Shown here: piece by piece, positions 50,701-63,025 of the stretch
How the letters are laid out: each line of letters begins with the position of its first letter
How positions within the stretch are numbered: the stretch's first letter is position 1
NCBI GenBank assembly: GCA_000708835.1
Contig: DF237289.1
Span: forward strand, 1-64,000
DNA from: Klebsormidium nitens
Lineage: Eukaryota > Streptophyta > Klebsormidiophyceae > Klebsormidiales > Klebsormidiaceae
Reading direction: 5' to 3'
DNA: 64,000 bases
Translations under genes and position numbers: made by a program
Notes under the pieces: generated by a model
Seen by the model: only the letters and a program-made list of their open reading frames with translations
Databases searched by the model: none
Told to the model about the DNA's origin: nothing

Positions 50701-50954
50701 CATTCTTCAAAGGGGACGACAAGGACACCCCTTGGCCAGCTCGGAGAGCTTTCCACGGTCATCGTAAAGTCACCAACAGCTTATCTCATCAACGGTTTGG
50801 ATCCTCTGATAACAGATGTGTCTGAATCGCTGCCTTCTCCAGGTCAACGAGTGAGCAGTCTCATAATGTCGAGCATGTTGAGTGACACGGCCGCGTCCAC
50901 TCATTTTACCCATGCGACGCACAAGAAGAGGGCGATTACTGATGCGCCCAGATC
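47703..50954 (-). CDS. Phytol/farnesol kinase-type (VTE5/FOLK) protein, 7 exons seen, 5' incomplete
   Basis: CTP-dependent prenol kinase family, polytopic in plastid membranes: phosphorylates phytol released from chlorophyll (VTE5, tocopherol salvage) or farnesol (FOLK). Exons on the minus strand: 50954-50910, 50603-50536, 50241-50165, 49699-49593, 49165-49068, 48452-48365, 47894-47703. From the second exon on, phases agree (2,1,0,2,0). Motifs in order: RLSRKVIHIGTGPIFLLTWN, ESRYFAAAAPLLV, SRRGDPAEMLRGPLYYG, FWRNSPLGVLGLSALCGGDG, LAEVLGRRYG, KLPWSQSKTY, SSAMFLGSFVFGLAAL, and VESFPYRDVDNITVPLA near the end. These are the VTE5/FOLK signature in correct order. Between the first and second listed exons one small exon (family block like FDELTxRG) should exist in 50604-50909 but I cannot place it. 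The transit-peptide exons upstream of 50954 are also missing; a candidate hydrophobic exon ends near 51266. I cannot tell phytol from farnesol preference. Confidence 0.85.
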
Positions 50955-53243
50955 CTGCAGCACAAAGAGCGGATACCGGGCTGTTCAAGGGCGTGTGAAA
51001 GCATGAAGACGTCGCCTTCGGGTCTTGGTCTTGAGATGCTAGTGGGCCGTGACACTCTAAGCGGGAGGCTTGGTGATGGCACCGCATTCCAATGGACGCA
51101 ATTGAGATAAATCATCAATCTAACGAGAGCAGATTAATTTACTTCGGTGAGGTAGTTGGCTGCCGAGAAAGGATACTTAGGTAGGATGCCACCCTCTAGT
51201 GATTGGTTGCCACAAGCGCAACAAGCCTGGAGCACTCTGCAAGCGCAGGACTTACCAAGCCAGAGGAGGAAGAAAAGTAGGGCGATAGCGGAGACCCTGC
51301 CATGGGCCGACTCTGCTGGCAAGACCCAATACCAGCGGTTAGTGCAAGCTGATCTTCAGTGCTTCCTATGGGAAACGTGATTCTCCTTCAAAAAGCGTCG
51401 TTCGTAAGTTATGGATATGCATAACATGATGCACTTGCAGATTCTTGAGGACTGAGAGCTGGAAAACTGAACTGGAAGCAACTTTGCAACGTCTGTGCCA
51501 AATGCCTGATAAGCGGTGGTCAAGTTTAAATCAAAATACCCGCACACCAGCAGCTGATCTTGACTGGTTCACAGCGGTCTTTTCTGGGTTGCTCCTCTAT
51601 TCATGGTCGGCGGGCAAAAGGCTTTCTTCAATTCACCTAGGCCTATGTATATGATGAAGCAAATTTTCATAGGGATTTGTCTACAGCTCTGTGCTAGAGG
51701 TGCATCATGATTGTTCTCCCTTCAGAACTTTGTCCAGTCTCGGTTTACCTTAAGATTAGCCTCCTTCCACAACCATTTGTGTTGCAGTTCGGTGGGTTTG
51801 TTGGCTTGCAATGGCATTATGCACCCCAGGCAGCCCTTCTATGCATTCAAGGACTCTGCGACAGGCTGCTTTCTCACAACTCAATGGCGTGGATCCACAA
51901 TCGAAACCATGATGTCTTTTGTCAGATGCTCTCTTCAACCTCCAGCTGAGGGCATCTAATACAAAGCCCATACAAAAGCAAGCGGGCTGGTTTAGAAGTC
52001 ATACCATGAGAAGCAAGCTAGCGGGCTTGTGGCCGGTCATCTAAACCACAGAAATTGGAGCCGGCTGGCTCATCCATCTCCCAAATGCAAGCGGGCTTGG
52101 ACTCGGACTGGAAGCAGGGCTCAGAAACGGCTCTTGATCTTAACCAAACCATGGACACTTCTCTTTCATGCGTTTGCACTCAGCTGCACAGCTGGCGTCG
52201 CCACTGAGCCACAACTGAGCCAGCAAACGGATTCTAGTGTTCTAAGGCAACGTAAAGAAGTAAGCAAAGAATTCAACTTGCAAGCGCTTAGCCGCAGCTT
52301 GCGGACTACTTACTGCATTACACAAGACACCTGGGCGAAGCAGGCGAAGTCCCGGACTCCAGTACGCCATTGAAGATCTGCTCGCCAGTGCCAGTGGCAG
52401 TGTTCTTGCCGGTACCAGTGAGCGAGTCTGCAGTGGTAGTGATATGGAGTGTGAATGATTGCGCTAGCCGGCTGGCCTAGCTATAGCGTATGCATGGGTG
52501 ACGTATGCATGGACCGCCAAGGGGCGCCGGCTTGGATGCGGTGCCCGGTTCCTGTAACCTGTTTTAAAAGTACAACGGCCAAAGAACGTTCAACGCGGCG
52601 CCTCAGAGTACGGTAGTGGATTGCCACTGCAGTGCTTCTTTTGAAGTACAGGGAAGGTGGCGCGCGCACAATCGCATCTGACAGCATTGGCCGTCGATCT
52701 GAAGAACACGGACCGATCGGAGGGCTCTGCCAACTTTGAGAGTCTGAGATCATTTCTCAGTGCCCCCTGCTGCCGGGCCTGGGGGCTGCTGCAGGCCTAC
52801 GACTACCTAGCTGTACAATGTGAATATCATAACTTGAAGGTACGATTGCGGTAGCAACGAAGCGACTTGGCTCCCCAGCAGGGGGCAGAAAGCTGTAAAA
52901 GCAGCCCGTATGTATCCAGAATCAGTGGCATTCTGGAAGTGGGGCACCGGATGGCAATCACATCGCCATTGGTTGGAGATTCTTCTAGGCTGCAATGCTG
53001 CTTTCTGCAATGCCGCTCATACCTTGCACCGCTTGCTGCGCAGCATTCCACCCATCTCTTTGACACGAGCATTGACATATGTACGATACGCTCCTCTAGC
53101 CTATGCTCGCCCGACCATTTTCGTTGTAGTCCACTTTTCACAGAGTACTTCGAAAGTCCAAGCTGCAACAAGTAGTTTCAGTAAAACGATGCGGACCCAA
53201 TCCCCTGCGAGCATTTGTGAAGGTTTGGAACACTGTCTGACAG
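50955..53243. other. Divergent upstream region; hidden 5' exons of the kinase gene expected
   Basis: The 5' exons of the phytol/farnesol-kinase-type gene (minus) and the promoter of the WD40/coiled-coil gene (plus) must lie here. On the minus strand, about 51322-51266 encodes HGRVSAIALLFFLLWLG before a GTAAGT donor and may be an upstream membrane-span exon; it also resembles the exon at 50954-50910 in sequence. Around 51980-52110 the word GCAAGC-GCGGGCT recurs three times, and 52390-52440 is rich in CAGTGCCAGTGG-like words. No complete exon chain could be built. Confidence 0.4.
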
Positions 53244-56200
53244 ATGGCTGCTAACAGCCGTGGCGCTACGCGTGGCGCCACAGGGGGCTCTTATGGCGGC
53301 CGCCGGGACAATGCTGTGGAGGGGCTGGAGAGTGTGGGCACCGGCTTAAAAGTAAAACGGACGTCGAGTGGGGTTGCAGCGGCCAGTCAAAACCTGGCAG
53401 GTGTGTCGCTGCAGATTTGGAGATTCGCTGCTGGAGAACTTTGATCTGCTATGCTTGTGCTAGCCATGCAAACATAGGCTCAATGTGCAACACGATGTTG
53501 CTGACGTTTTGGGGCTGCATGCTCGCTCGTGATCTATGTGACCTTTGCTAGATGGGGCTTCATCACAGGTTGCTGATCAATGACAAGATGAGATGCACTG
53601 CCATCCAGTTCTGCGAACACACACCAATGCAACTATTTTGCAGAGCTCACCTGCAGCTTGGCCGACAGACTGCTGTTGGCACAATCTACTCTGTCCTTTC
53701 CGCTTAGTGTTTTTGCCACCACATGTACCACCTCAAAGAGGTGAAGTTTTCCATCAAAATCTGCTTTCCACTTCCTTTCCAGTTGCAAGCATTGCAAACC
53801 TCCGTGGCGAGGTCCGATGCGCGTGCGTGAGCGGTTCAGCCGTCTTCACTGGGGACCGTAGCGGCCCCATCCTGCAGTGGGACGCCCGCAGCGGCGCCTG
53901 CCAGAAGCTGCTGGACCGGCCCCTGCAAGCATGTGCGCTGGCAAGCGTCGCGGACGGTAGTGAGCTGTGGGTGGGCTTGGCTGACAGCGACATCCTGGCC
54001 ATTGATGTTGCGGGGAGAGTCGCTAAAGGGCGGTGGCGGGCGCACACCGGGGGGGTGTTCTGCCTGGTGGCGGGGAGGGAGTGCGTGTGGTCGGGAGGGG
54101 CGGACTTCCAGATACGCAAGTGGGACCTGGTGAGAAGTGCGGCGGTGCAGCCCATCTGATGAGGACCAGAAGCTGGCATGTCCACAAGAAAAAGGCATCT
54201 TGTAGAGCTGCTCAATTGCCCAGAATGTTTCACAAATGCATCCACAGCGATTCACTAAAACTTTCGAAGTTGGAGGGCTTTCCATATTAGAAGGCAGCCA
54301 GCCTCTGCATCGCATCATACTTGAGAGTCAAGGGCGAAGGTGCGCCCAATGGAAGCAACAGTGCATGTCAGAGGTGTGCAACAATTGGCAACACTGGCCA
54401 GCCTGACTTATCAGTGTTGCTTTCTGTGCAGGCTGGTCAGCCCCTGGCTGCGTATTCACACCACCACAACTCGGTGCGCTGCCTGCTGCTGGCCCCCCTG
54501 TCTCATGGGCCGGAGCGGGGCGTGCAGGTCTGGAGCGGCTCCAGTGACACCACCGTGGGCGTGCTGTATGACACAGTAAGCCATTCACTTCTGAGGAGAC
54601 TGGTGGTATCATTAAGGCACCCTTCGAGGAATCGATTTACACTGAGTGATTCGAGGACTCACAGCTCAACCCTCTCGCAGAACTTTAGAGTCTGTCAATG
54701 GAGTAGCCACTACAACAGCAATGATATACAGGCGCTTAGAGCTGCAAAGAGTTCCTTGCCAACTTTGACCTAATATGGTCGCACCTCAATAACATGTCAG
54801 GAAGCTGGGTTCTATTACATTGCTTTCTCTGGATTTTTCTCATCTCCGTAATTGACTGGTGAGAGGCCCTCGACCAGGTCTAATCTGACGGACTCCCTTG
54901 TTCTGTGTGTGTGTTTTAGGATGGGATGCAGTCCGCTGGGACCGCTCCGGAGGCTCAGATCTTGACAGGCCACACCAAGGCAGTCATCACAGTGTGCACA
55001 ACAGCCGGGGAGGTGTGGAGCGGTTGCGAAGACGGGGTGATCCGGGTCTGGTGTCGGGAGGTGGGGCCTTTCGCCTTGCCCCACAATCATATCGTCCAAG
55101 ACACTCTTTGTTCAGACGGAAACAGCTAATCGTTGCTTATTTTGAAAGCTTTCTACTCCGGAATTCGTTCGGGTCTAGTTGCCCCAATCCTAGATTCACG
55201 GGTTGGCCTGGCTGGCGACTTCGAGACAGGTAAGGCAACCCGCCTTTCTGAAAGAGCGTCCCCCTTTCGAGACAGTCAGAAACACTGCCTGAGAAACATG
55301 CCGGGCGCGTGCAGGACCTGAGTTTCCGGTCGGAGGTGGCGGCCCAAAAGGGCGCAGTGAGCAGCCTGGTGGCCATGGGCAGCCACGTGTGGAGCGGCAG
55401 CGGGGACCACACCGTCCTGGCGTGGGACGCGCAGGTGAGGGTCTTCTGTCAAGCAAAAGCACAAAAGCAGGTAGTATTCGTGTGCTTGGATTTGAGAGAC
55501 GAAAGTACTGTCTTTTGCTTTTGAAACGAGATACTGAGGACATCAAATGCTCTACTGCAGAGGTGGGAGTACGCATAGTGGGTTCGAGGAACAGGCCTGC
55601 TGGCTCCTCACCCGTGCAACGAAGCGGTCCGGTCGTTGTCAGGATCTCACCACCTTCTTCAGAGGAGTCTGCTCGAAATCAGAAAGCACGTAGACTTTGC
55701 TCCTTTTCTATCGAGTTTCAAAATTGTAAAACTTTCTGCTATGTCTTGCCAGAGCAAGGAGGTCCGCTTCTCGCTGGGCGACCAAGGCGGGTACGTGCGG
55801 CACATGGTGCGCGCCGGGTGGGCGCTCTGGGCGTTTGCAGCGGAAAAGGCGATCAACATCTGGGCTGCTCAGGTCAGTCGTCGACCAGCGCACGCTGGAT
55901 AATGCAGCCAGTGGACTGCTGTTGCAGCCCACTAAAATGCAGGAAAATTCCATGAGTTCCTCGTAAGGTTGGCGCATGGTTTTGGATTGGTCCATGGCGG
56001 CTAAGAAAGGTTTGCTTCCAGATCGACTCCGGTGCTCAAGTGAAGCTAAGAAAAGTCGACCCGCAGCACAAAGTACGCCGTCGCCAGGGCCATGCTCCAC
56101 AACGCGCTCGAGTCCATTGGCAGCTGAGACGTCGAGAAGACGTGAACGAATCTCAAGAGCTCAGAGAGTATGCTACTTCCTCAGAGAGGCCTACCCACAA

Positions 56201-59200
56201 AAGGGGCACGAAACCTGCCCTTCTAAGCGATAATCCTGACTGCGCTTCCGTCGTATCTACAGAGTTTGGTCGAGGGCGCCGAGGCAGAGTGCGGGGCCGC
56301 ACAGGAGGATAAGCGTCTGGCGCTGCAGCAGGTGGACGCGCGGGACGCGCGCATCGCCGACCTCACCGCGCAGCTCGACCGGTGTGCCTTCGACATGCAG
56401 CAGCTCCGACAGGCGTGCGACCAAGCCGCCAGCGCTCGAGACGACGCGCTACAGGAGAGAGACGCGGCCGCGAGAGCGGGCGAAGAAGCGGAGGGGAGAG
56501 CGAGGGACCTGGCTTCAGAAGTTGACGAGCTTCGAAAGGCGCTCCAAGACCGAGACGCGGAAGAGTTTAAGAAAGAGGATGCCGTGCGCCAAGAGAGGGA
56601 AGCGATGGGACAGGGCACAGAACGGGCGAGGGCGGAGAGGGACCGCGCGATGATGGAAGTGGAGCGGCTGCAGCAGGAGGGGGAGGAGCGAGCGCGCAGT
56701 CTGGAGCAGGAAAGGCTGCTCACACAGGTGAGGACCGTAAAGAAAAGAATATCTGTAGGTTTGTACATCCAATCACTCGGAGCACATCGGACTACCATGG
56801 GGCTTAAAATTCCTTGGCAATCTAGTTGGTCAAGCCAAGTACAACAGTAGATTTGCAACCTGGATCTCGGCATGACCTCAATCCGAGTAGATTAGCGGGT
56901 CAACCCTCATCTCAATGCTGTCTCTTGACTCCCACCTTTGACAGGTAAGAGCGGTATAACGAAGGAGCATGGCTGTGCAGGGTCAAAGATGTCTCTCAAC
57001 GAGTCCTGCAACTCGACAAGTTCTCTCTGCAACTGCATCTTACAACGTCCTTTCTGTAGAAGTCTCTGTTCTTTCTTGTGAGCAGCTGCAATTCTCAAAG
57101 TGCCCTTACATCTGCACTAAGGAATTGTTCCAGAAAACCTTGGTGCATGCCCATGATTTGAAGATTCTGTTGCGCCTTCCAGGAGCTGCGGCAGACGCTG
57201 ATGGATACCACCCAGAAAGCTCTCGAGCTGGCGGAAGACCTGGACAAGCAGAGGGCGACCATCAGCCAGCTGCAGGCCGACAGGGCCTCGGCGAACGGCG
57301 AGGCGAGCCAGCGGGAAGCGGACTTGACGGCGCAGCTACAAGCCTTGCACGCGGAAATGGACGCCCTTGCGGCACGGTTTGCGGCAGAAAGGGAACAAAT
57401 GACTTTGAAGATGAGCCATGATCGGGAAGCACTCGTGGCCGAAGTGGATAGGCGGGAAGCGGAGATTCAGGAGCTGGTGCGAGAGCGAGACGGCCTGGTC
57501 CGCGAGCAGGAGGAGGGCGCGCCCCGGGTGCAGGGGCTGGAGGAGGAGCTATGGGGCACGCGCGAGCGCATGCGCGAGGTGTTGGACGAGAGCACGCGCT
57601 TGCAGGCCGACCTGGCGGCAGTGCAGCAGCGCGCCGAGAGCATGGAGCGCGACGCGGCCGCGCGGGAGGCGCGCGCGCAGGCCGAGCTCGCAGACGCGCG
57701 CGCCCGCATCGAGGCCCTCGTGGATGCGCTTAACGGAACGGATCAGGAGCGGCAAGCGGAAGTGCAGGCGAGGTGCGAGGCTCTGGAGGCGGACTGGGCG
57801 GCAAGAATGGAACATTTGAGAGCGGAGTCGAGCAAAGAGGTCGCCGAGCTTCAGATACGCTTGAAGGATTTCCAAAAAGAAAGAGAGCTGGAGGCTCGAA
57901 GAGTGGAGGAGGGGCATGCGGCAGAGATTGACGAGCTAAAGCAAGAGCTTGCAACGGAGATGGCTGCCCTGACGAGTAGCGGCGAGGCAGAGCGGGACCA
58001 GAGCGTGCGGCGCGAGGTGGAGGCTCTGCGGGAAAGGCTGGAGCAAGAGGCGGCGGTGCAGAAAGAGGTGCACCAGCGAGACGTGGAGTTTCTGCAGCAG
58101 AGACTGCTAGAGCTGCAGGGAGAGGCGCAGCGGAGCAAGCAGGAGGCGCAAGAAGCGGGAGAAGGGCTGCGGGAACGGGAAAGGGTCCTCGAGCAACGGC
58201 TGGCCGAAGAGAGAGGGGCGCTGGACAGGGAGTGGCAGACCAAGGGAATGGAATCGAAGGAGAGGGAAGAGGGGCTCCGGCAAGAAAGGGACGAGGAGCG
58301 GGCTAGAAGCGAAGCAGAGAGGACGGAACTGCAGGCGGAGATTGACAGGTGAGCCTTAGGAGCACTGGACTCGCGGGACGGCGGGGATCGTAAAAGACGC
58401 AAGACAAGTACTCACCGACATCAAGTCATAATTCTACTTGAATGAAGCACAGCTCATGGTTAGTAAGGCTAACCATAAGCTCATACTAGCGTGTTCAATC
58501 CCCATTTATTTTGGCTCAGGTTGCGGGGTGTGCTGGACGCGACATATCAAGAAAAGGGCCACAGCCAGGAGTCGTGGCAGAGCGAGAGACAGGGGATCGT
58601 TGATCAGATGACGAAAGCAGTGGAGGAGCTTCGAGCTAGACTGCAGGTGAGGGCTATGCATCACGATCTTGTGCTTAGAGGTGGACGCAGGAAATTGTTT
58701 ACAGAATGCCGTTGAATGACTCATTCTTCCCGTTCGGTGGAGGTCAAAGCCTGGATTTCTTGGCGGCTTCTCCCCGTTTCAAAGATCTCTCTCCCTTCTG
58801 TCTCATTTTAGTCAAAGGTGGCTCGACTACTCCAAACCCTTTCTCGCCAGCTTTGCAATCCAGAAGCAGCCACGACAGTCCTACTTGAATCGCACTGTCT
58901 CTTCCTACTTCACCATGTTGCTGGCGCTCTTATGAAAATGTGCTCGACCTCTCTTTCCCGTTTCCGCAAGCCAGGCTGTATAACCTGCCGAGATCTATTT
59001 GCAGGAGCTGGAGACGCAAAAGGACGCAATGCACGCCGACAGCCAAAGGCTGCTGGCTGACAACGGGAGCCTGCGCGCGCAGATACAGGACCTGGAAGCG
59101 CGGGGCGACCAGGACCGGGAAGAGCTGACGTGGGCAGCGCGCACCCGCAGTCAGATGGAGGAAGAACGAGGCGGCCTGCTGGCGCGACAGGCAGAACTAG

Positions 59201-62094
59201 AGCGGGAAGTCAGCAGAGCCGGCCGTGAAGCGGAGGAGAGGCAGGGGGAGTGCAGCAGGGTTAGCGAGGAACTGAAGCGGGTTAAGGGGGAACTTGAACG
59301 GGTTTCGGAGGAAGCGGAGGGGTCTGGTCGGGAGCGGAACCGGGTGGTAAAGCAACTGGGGCGGGCTCAGGAGGAACTGAACCGAGTCACGGCGGAGTGC
59401 CACGTGGCGGATGGAGAGAGGAGGAAGATGGATGAGGAGCTGAGGTGGGTTAAGGAGGAGCTGGACCGGGTTACTGAGCAGGTTAGGACCCAAATGCAGG
59501 GTCAGGAACAGGCAAGCATGGACGCGGAACAGACAAGGGCGCAACTCGCGGAAGCAGAGCATGAGGCAGAGCGGCTCAGAGCGGCCCTGGCTGACGCGGA
59601 CGAGAAGCTGAGGCAGACGGACGCCACGTGGCAGGAAGAGATTGGCCGGTGGAGAGACGAGAACACCGGTCTGCAGAGTGACGTGCTCGCCGCAAGTCGG
59701 TCGGCGGAGGCGGCAGAAAAGAATCTGGAGGAGAAGCAAGGGTACATAGCCGACTGCGAGGCACGGTTAGCGCAAGCGCAGCAGGAGTTGGAACGGGTTG
59801 GCGGAGAAAACGGACGGTTAAGGGCGGAGCTAGAAGCGGCGTACCAGAACGCTGAAGCTCTGACCCACGAAGCCGAAGGTCACAGAACGGATGCGCAGAA
59901 TGCGCATGGGGACAGGGCGCAATTGGAGGAAAGGCTGTGTCAGCTGGAAGAAGAGAACCGTCGATTACAGCACGAGTTGGACCAGTCCGGCCAGCACATT
60001 CAAGAGCTGTCGACCGGCCTCGAAGCTCAAATAGCGGAGATTGCGGACGTTGCGGATTTGAGGGCCGCTCTTGACGAGAAGTGCGCTCTCGTGCACGATC
60101 TGCAGACGCAGCTAGCGGCGCTCTCGGCTGAGTTGCAGCACGCGAGCGCACTGCTGCAGGAGCAGTCGTTGGCAGAGAAAACCGTTTTTTCAAACCAGCC
60201 AAGACCGGACCAGCAGCAGCCGTACCAGCCCGACGTCAGCAGCGGGCCCCCAAACCCGGCTTCACTGACGTCAGAGGATGCGCCTGAGGCGTTCCGAGAC
60301 GTCCACGTGGACCGGGTGGTTCTTCCTCAGCCAGGAGCGGGACTCGACCCGGGAGCGTCGCAAGAGTGGGCCGCGGCCGCGGCCGCGGAACGGCGCGAGG
60401 CACAGCTGGAGGGGGCGCTGGAACAGGCACGCCACGACTACGAACTGCTGCTCAAAGGTGACCTCAAGCAGCCAAGTGTCTCTTTCGCAGCAGGCCTTTT
60501 GACGTAGAAATAGGGGAGCAAGTCTGCCGGTCAGGGACGTCCTGTCTGGGAGGGCCTCACCGTCTGCCGCTTATGTACTCAGTGCGTGGCTTTCAATGAA
60601 GCGCGAGCTGGAACTGAAAAGATAGCAAGGGCGCATCAGTAACGATAGAGCTCCCCCTGTGAAACTTCCGTTACCACTCTAGTCCGAGGATTGATCACGC
60701 AACGGCAACCTCTGTTGATCCTAAGGTTTTCTTTGAAACCGATCGAGACCGGCAGAGTCTTGACGGACAGGCTGTCCTTGGGCATCATTGTCAACCTTGA
60801 CAGTGACAGCTCTGAGTCAATGGTTAACCACGTTAACGCCGCCCAAGTGTCCCTTGTTCAGAGCTGTCGGACGTGAAGGCGGAGCGCGCCACCCTGATCA
60901 GCAGTCTGCAGCAAATGGCGGGGGAGCTGGGCCAAGGCAGGCGACGGAGCGGCGACCGGGATGAGCTGGCGGCGTCCTTCAACAGGACGGCACTGCAGGT
61001 ATGGCGCCGAATGCTCTGCTGCCCACAAGCAATCTAATGGACCTACTGCAGAAAAAGTCCTGGAAACGAACGGGGGAATAATATGGATCATCTAGCTCAA
61101 GCTCTTGCAAGCGTAGGAACAAAAGCTCCTAGACGAGGGAATATTCCTGTGGCACCACATTTCGCGGGGTCTTCTTGAAAGCCGCCGCCTCTTCTCAAGA
61201 TCTTCGCCCTCATCACCAAGTCCTTTCTTTAACGTCTTAAGATCGTTCCGCCCCACAGGGCTTTCCATTCTTTTTTTGAGTCTGCTACGACTCGCTTGCG
61301 TCAGACATCTTCATGTTGTAACATTCAAATCAAGCCATCTAATAATCTCAGTAGTGGAAAGCAACAGGTTCTGATGTTGCTTACAGGCCGTGGAGAATGA
61401 GAGGGCCGCCATGGCGCAGCAGCTGCTGTCCGCCAACAAGGCGCTCGTGAGCGCTAAGAAAGAGTGCGCGGGACTCAGGATGCTGCTCGCGGACAAGAGC
61501 GAGATGCTGGACCAGGGGGCGCGCGACCTCATGCGCGCACAGAAGCTGGTGAGATTCAATCGGAGCGCGCGCGTTGCTGCTCGATGGCTCATCTGTACGT
61601 ATTCCGTATCGCTGATTGGGCACGCGCAACACTGGCCCTCACAAGTAAAGGTGTAACGGAACCGTCTGCTCCATTCTACTTCTGCTTCAATACCTTTCGC
61701 TTCTCTGCGGATCACGAAATTCTGACAACGAGCAACATCCTGAGGATATGTATGAGGCCAGGTTATCTACCATCGGCGGATGGCACTGATCTAGATCGAA
61801 ACGGACAAGCCCTATGCTACATCGAAGCTGCCGGGAGCTCAGAAAGACAGTAGCATTCTGTTTGACCAACAAATATGCTCAAAAAGACCCCTTACGCGTC
61901 TGCAGATCAAGCAGTATGAGGCCGACCTCGCCGCGCTGCGGAAGGAGGTGGCGTCGCTGTCGAAGGAGCTGCAGGCAGGCCGGCGGCAGTCCGCGTCGGT
62001 GCAGACCGACTTTGAGGGCCTCGCCTTGCAGCGGTCGGTCAGCAAAGAGAAGGAGCGGTACCTGTCGGGGCGGGGGCTGTGGCGGGAACGGTGA
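53244..62094 (+). CDS. WD40 propeller fused to a long coiled coil, 13 exons
   Basis: Exons: 53244-53400, 53783-54129, 54432-54575, 54920-55060, 55315-55434, 55753-55872, 56263-56727, 57183-58348, 58520-58646, 59005-60457, 60862-60998, 61387-61548, 61906-62094; phases agree, 1,575 aa. Residues 1-52 are Gly/Ala/Arg-rich and disordered-looking. Residues 53-343 carry WD40 blades with endings such as LQWDARSG, IRKWDL, VWSGSSDTTVGVLYD, VWSGCEDGVIRVW, VWSGSGDHTVLAWD and INIWAAQ. Exon lengths (115, 48, 47, 40, 40 codons) fit about seven blades, one propeller. Residues from 344 on are an almost unbroken Glu/Arg/Ala/Leu heptad coiled coil, broken by a Pro/Gln-rich segment (about 1326-1365). Exon 7, where the coiled coil begins, has no plausible start codon and an in-frame acceptor, so the fusion looks real. 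The VWSG blades resemble those of plant WD40 inositol-polyphosphate 5-phosphatases, but there is no phosphatase domain. Function unknown: a scaffold or tether in trafficking, cytoskeleton or cilium is inference. Confidence 0.85.
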
Positions 62095-63025
62095 CGTCTT
62101 GACAAGCCCAGTCAATTTGATCTAGACATTGTTGTTTTAACGCGCCGCAGTTAGATAAATCGTCCCGAAAGCCACCAAGCGGTGCGACTCCGGAACCACG
62201 CGAGATCCCTTTGAAATAGGGCGCGCGAGCTGCGAGCGTCCTAGGATCATACTGTAAGTATACGTCTCGATGGCTACACACGTCATTGCATGATAACCTC
62301 TTTAGAATGATATGTAAGCATCGGTTCCCAAGTTTGCCGGGCACCTCACGATTCCGTTGGAACCATAAAAGGGTACGTCTATTTGTGCAAAACAGGTGAC
62401 ATCGGCGTGCACCGTTAACAAGGGAGATTTCGAGTCGGTCTTCATGAAGCGCACTATACAGAGACACGCCTCAAGCTAGAAGCACATCATGTATAGCAAG
62501 CAGGTAGAGAAGTTTGTAATATTTTACCGACACTACAGATAAAGGTTGGCCTCTGTATACAGCTATCCATAATAGTATGCATGACAACATTTGAGCATGT
62601 CACTCGGGTCGAAGATTTCAGTAAACAACTAGCTGACGACCTGCAAAACCCCCAGTGCAATCGTAATAAAAGGGTCGGCCGGAATCTGTCCGGCCCGGCT
62701 TCAAAAGAAGACTCATGCAATGTGACTCGCATGCATCATAGCAAGAGCGGCCTTGATGCATGGCCGCGCGCTCGACAGCTATAGCTTACAGAACTTACAA
62801 CAATAAGAATTCGGAGGAGATGAGAATATTTTTGTAAGAATCAAAAAGCGCGTCGAGCTAGCAATGTAAAAATTGAGATTGATTCTTCTGTACTTAATCT
62901 ACAGAGCCCAGACCTCGCTCCTATACCTGAAATTTGATAGTATGGTTGTCAATCTGCCAACTCGTGGCAGGCCTGAAACCGCGAGGCGGTACGTGCGGGA
63001 TTTCTAGCAATTTGGCAAACAATCA
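62095..63025. other. Intergenic region between convergent genes
   Basis: The 3' ends of the WD40/coiled-coil gene (plus) and of the terminal gene (minus) face each other here. No exon is supported. The sequence becomes A+T-rich toward 62500-62950, as expected for 3' flanks. Confidence 0.45.
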
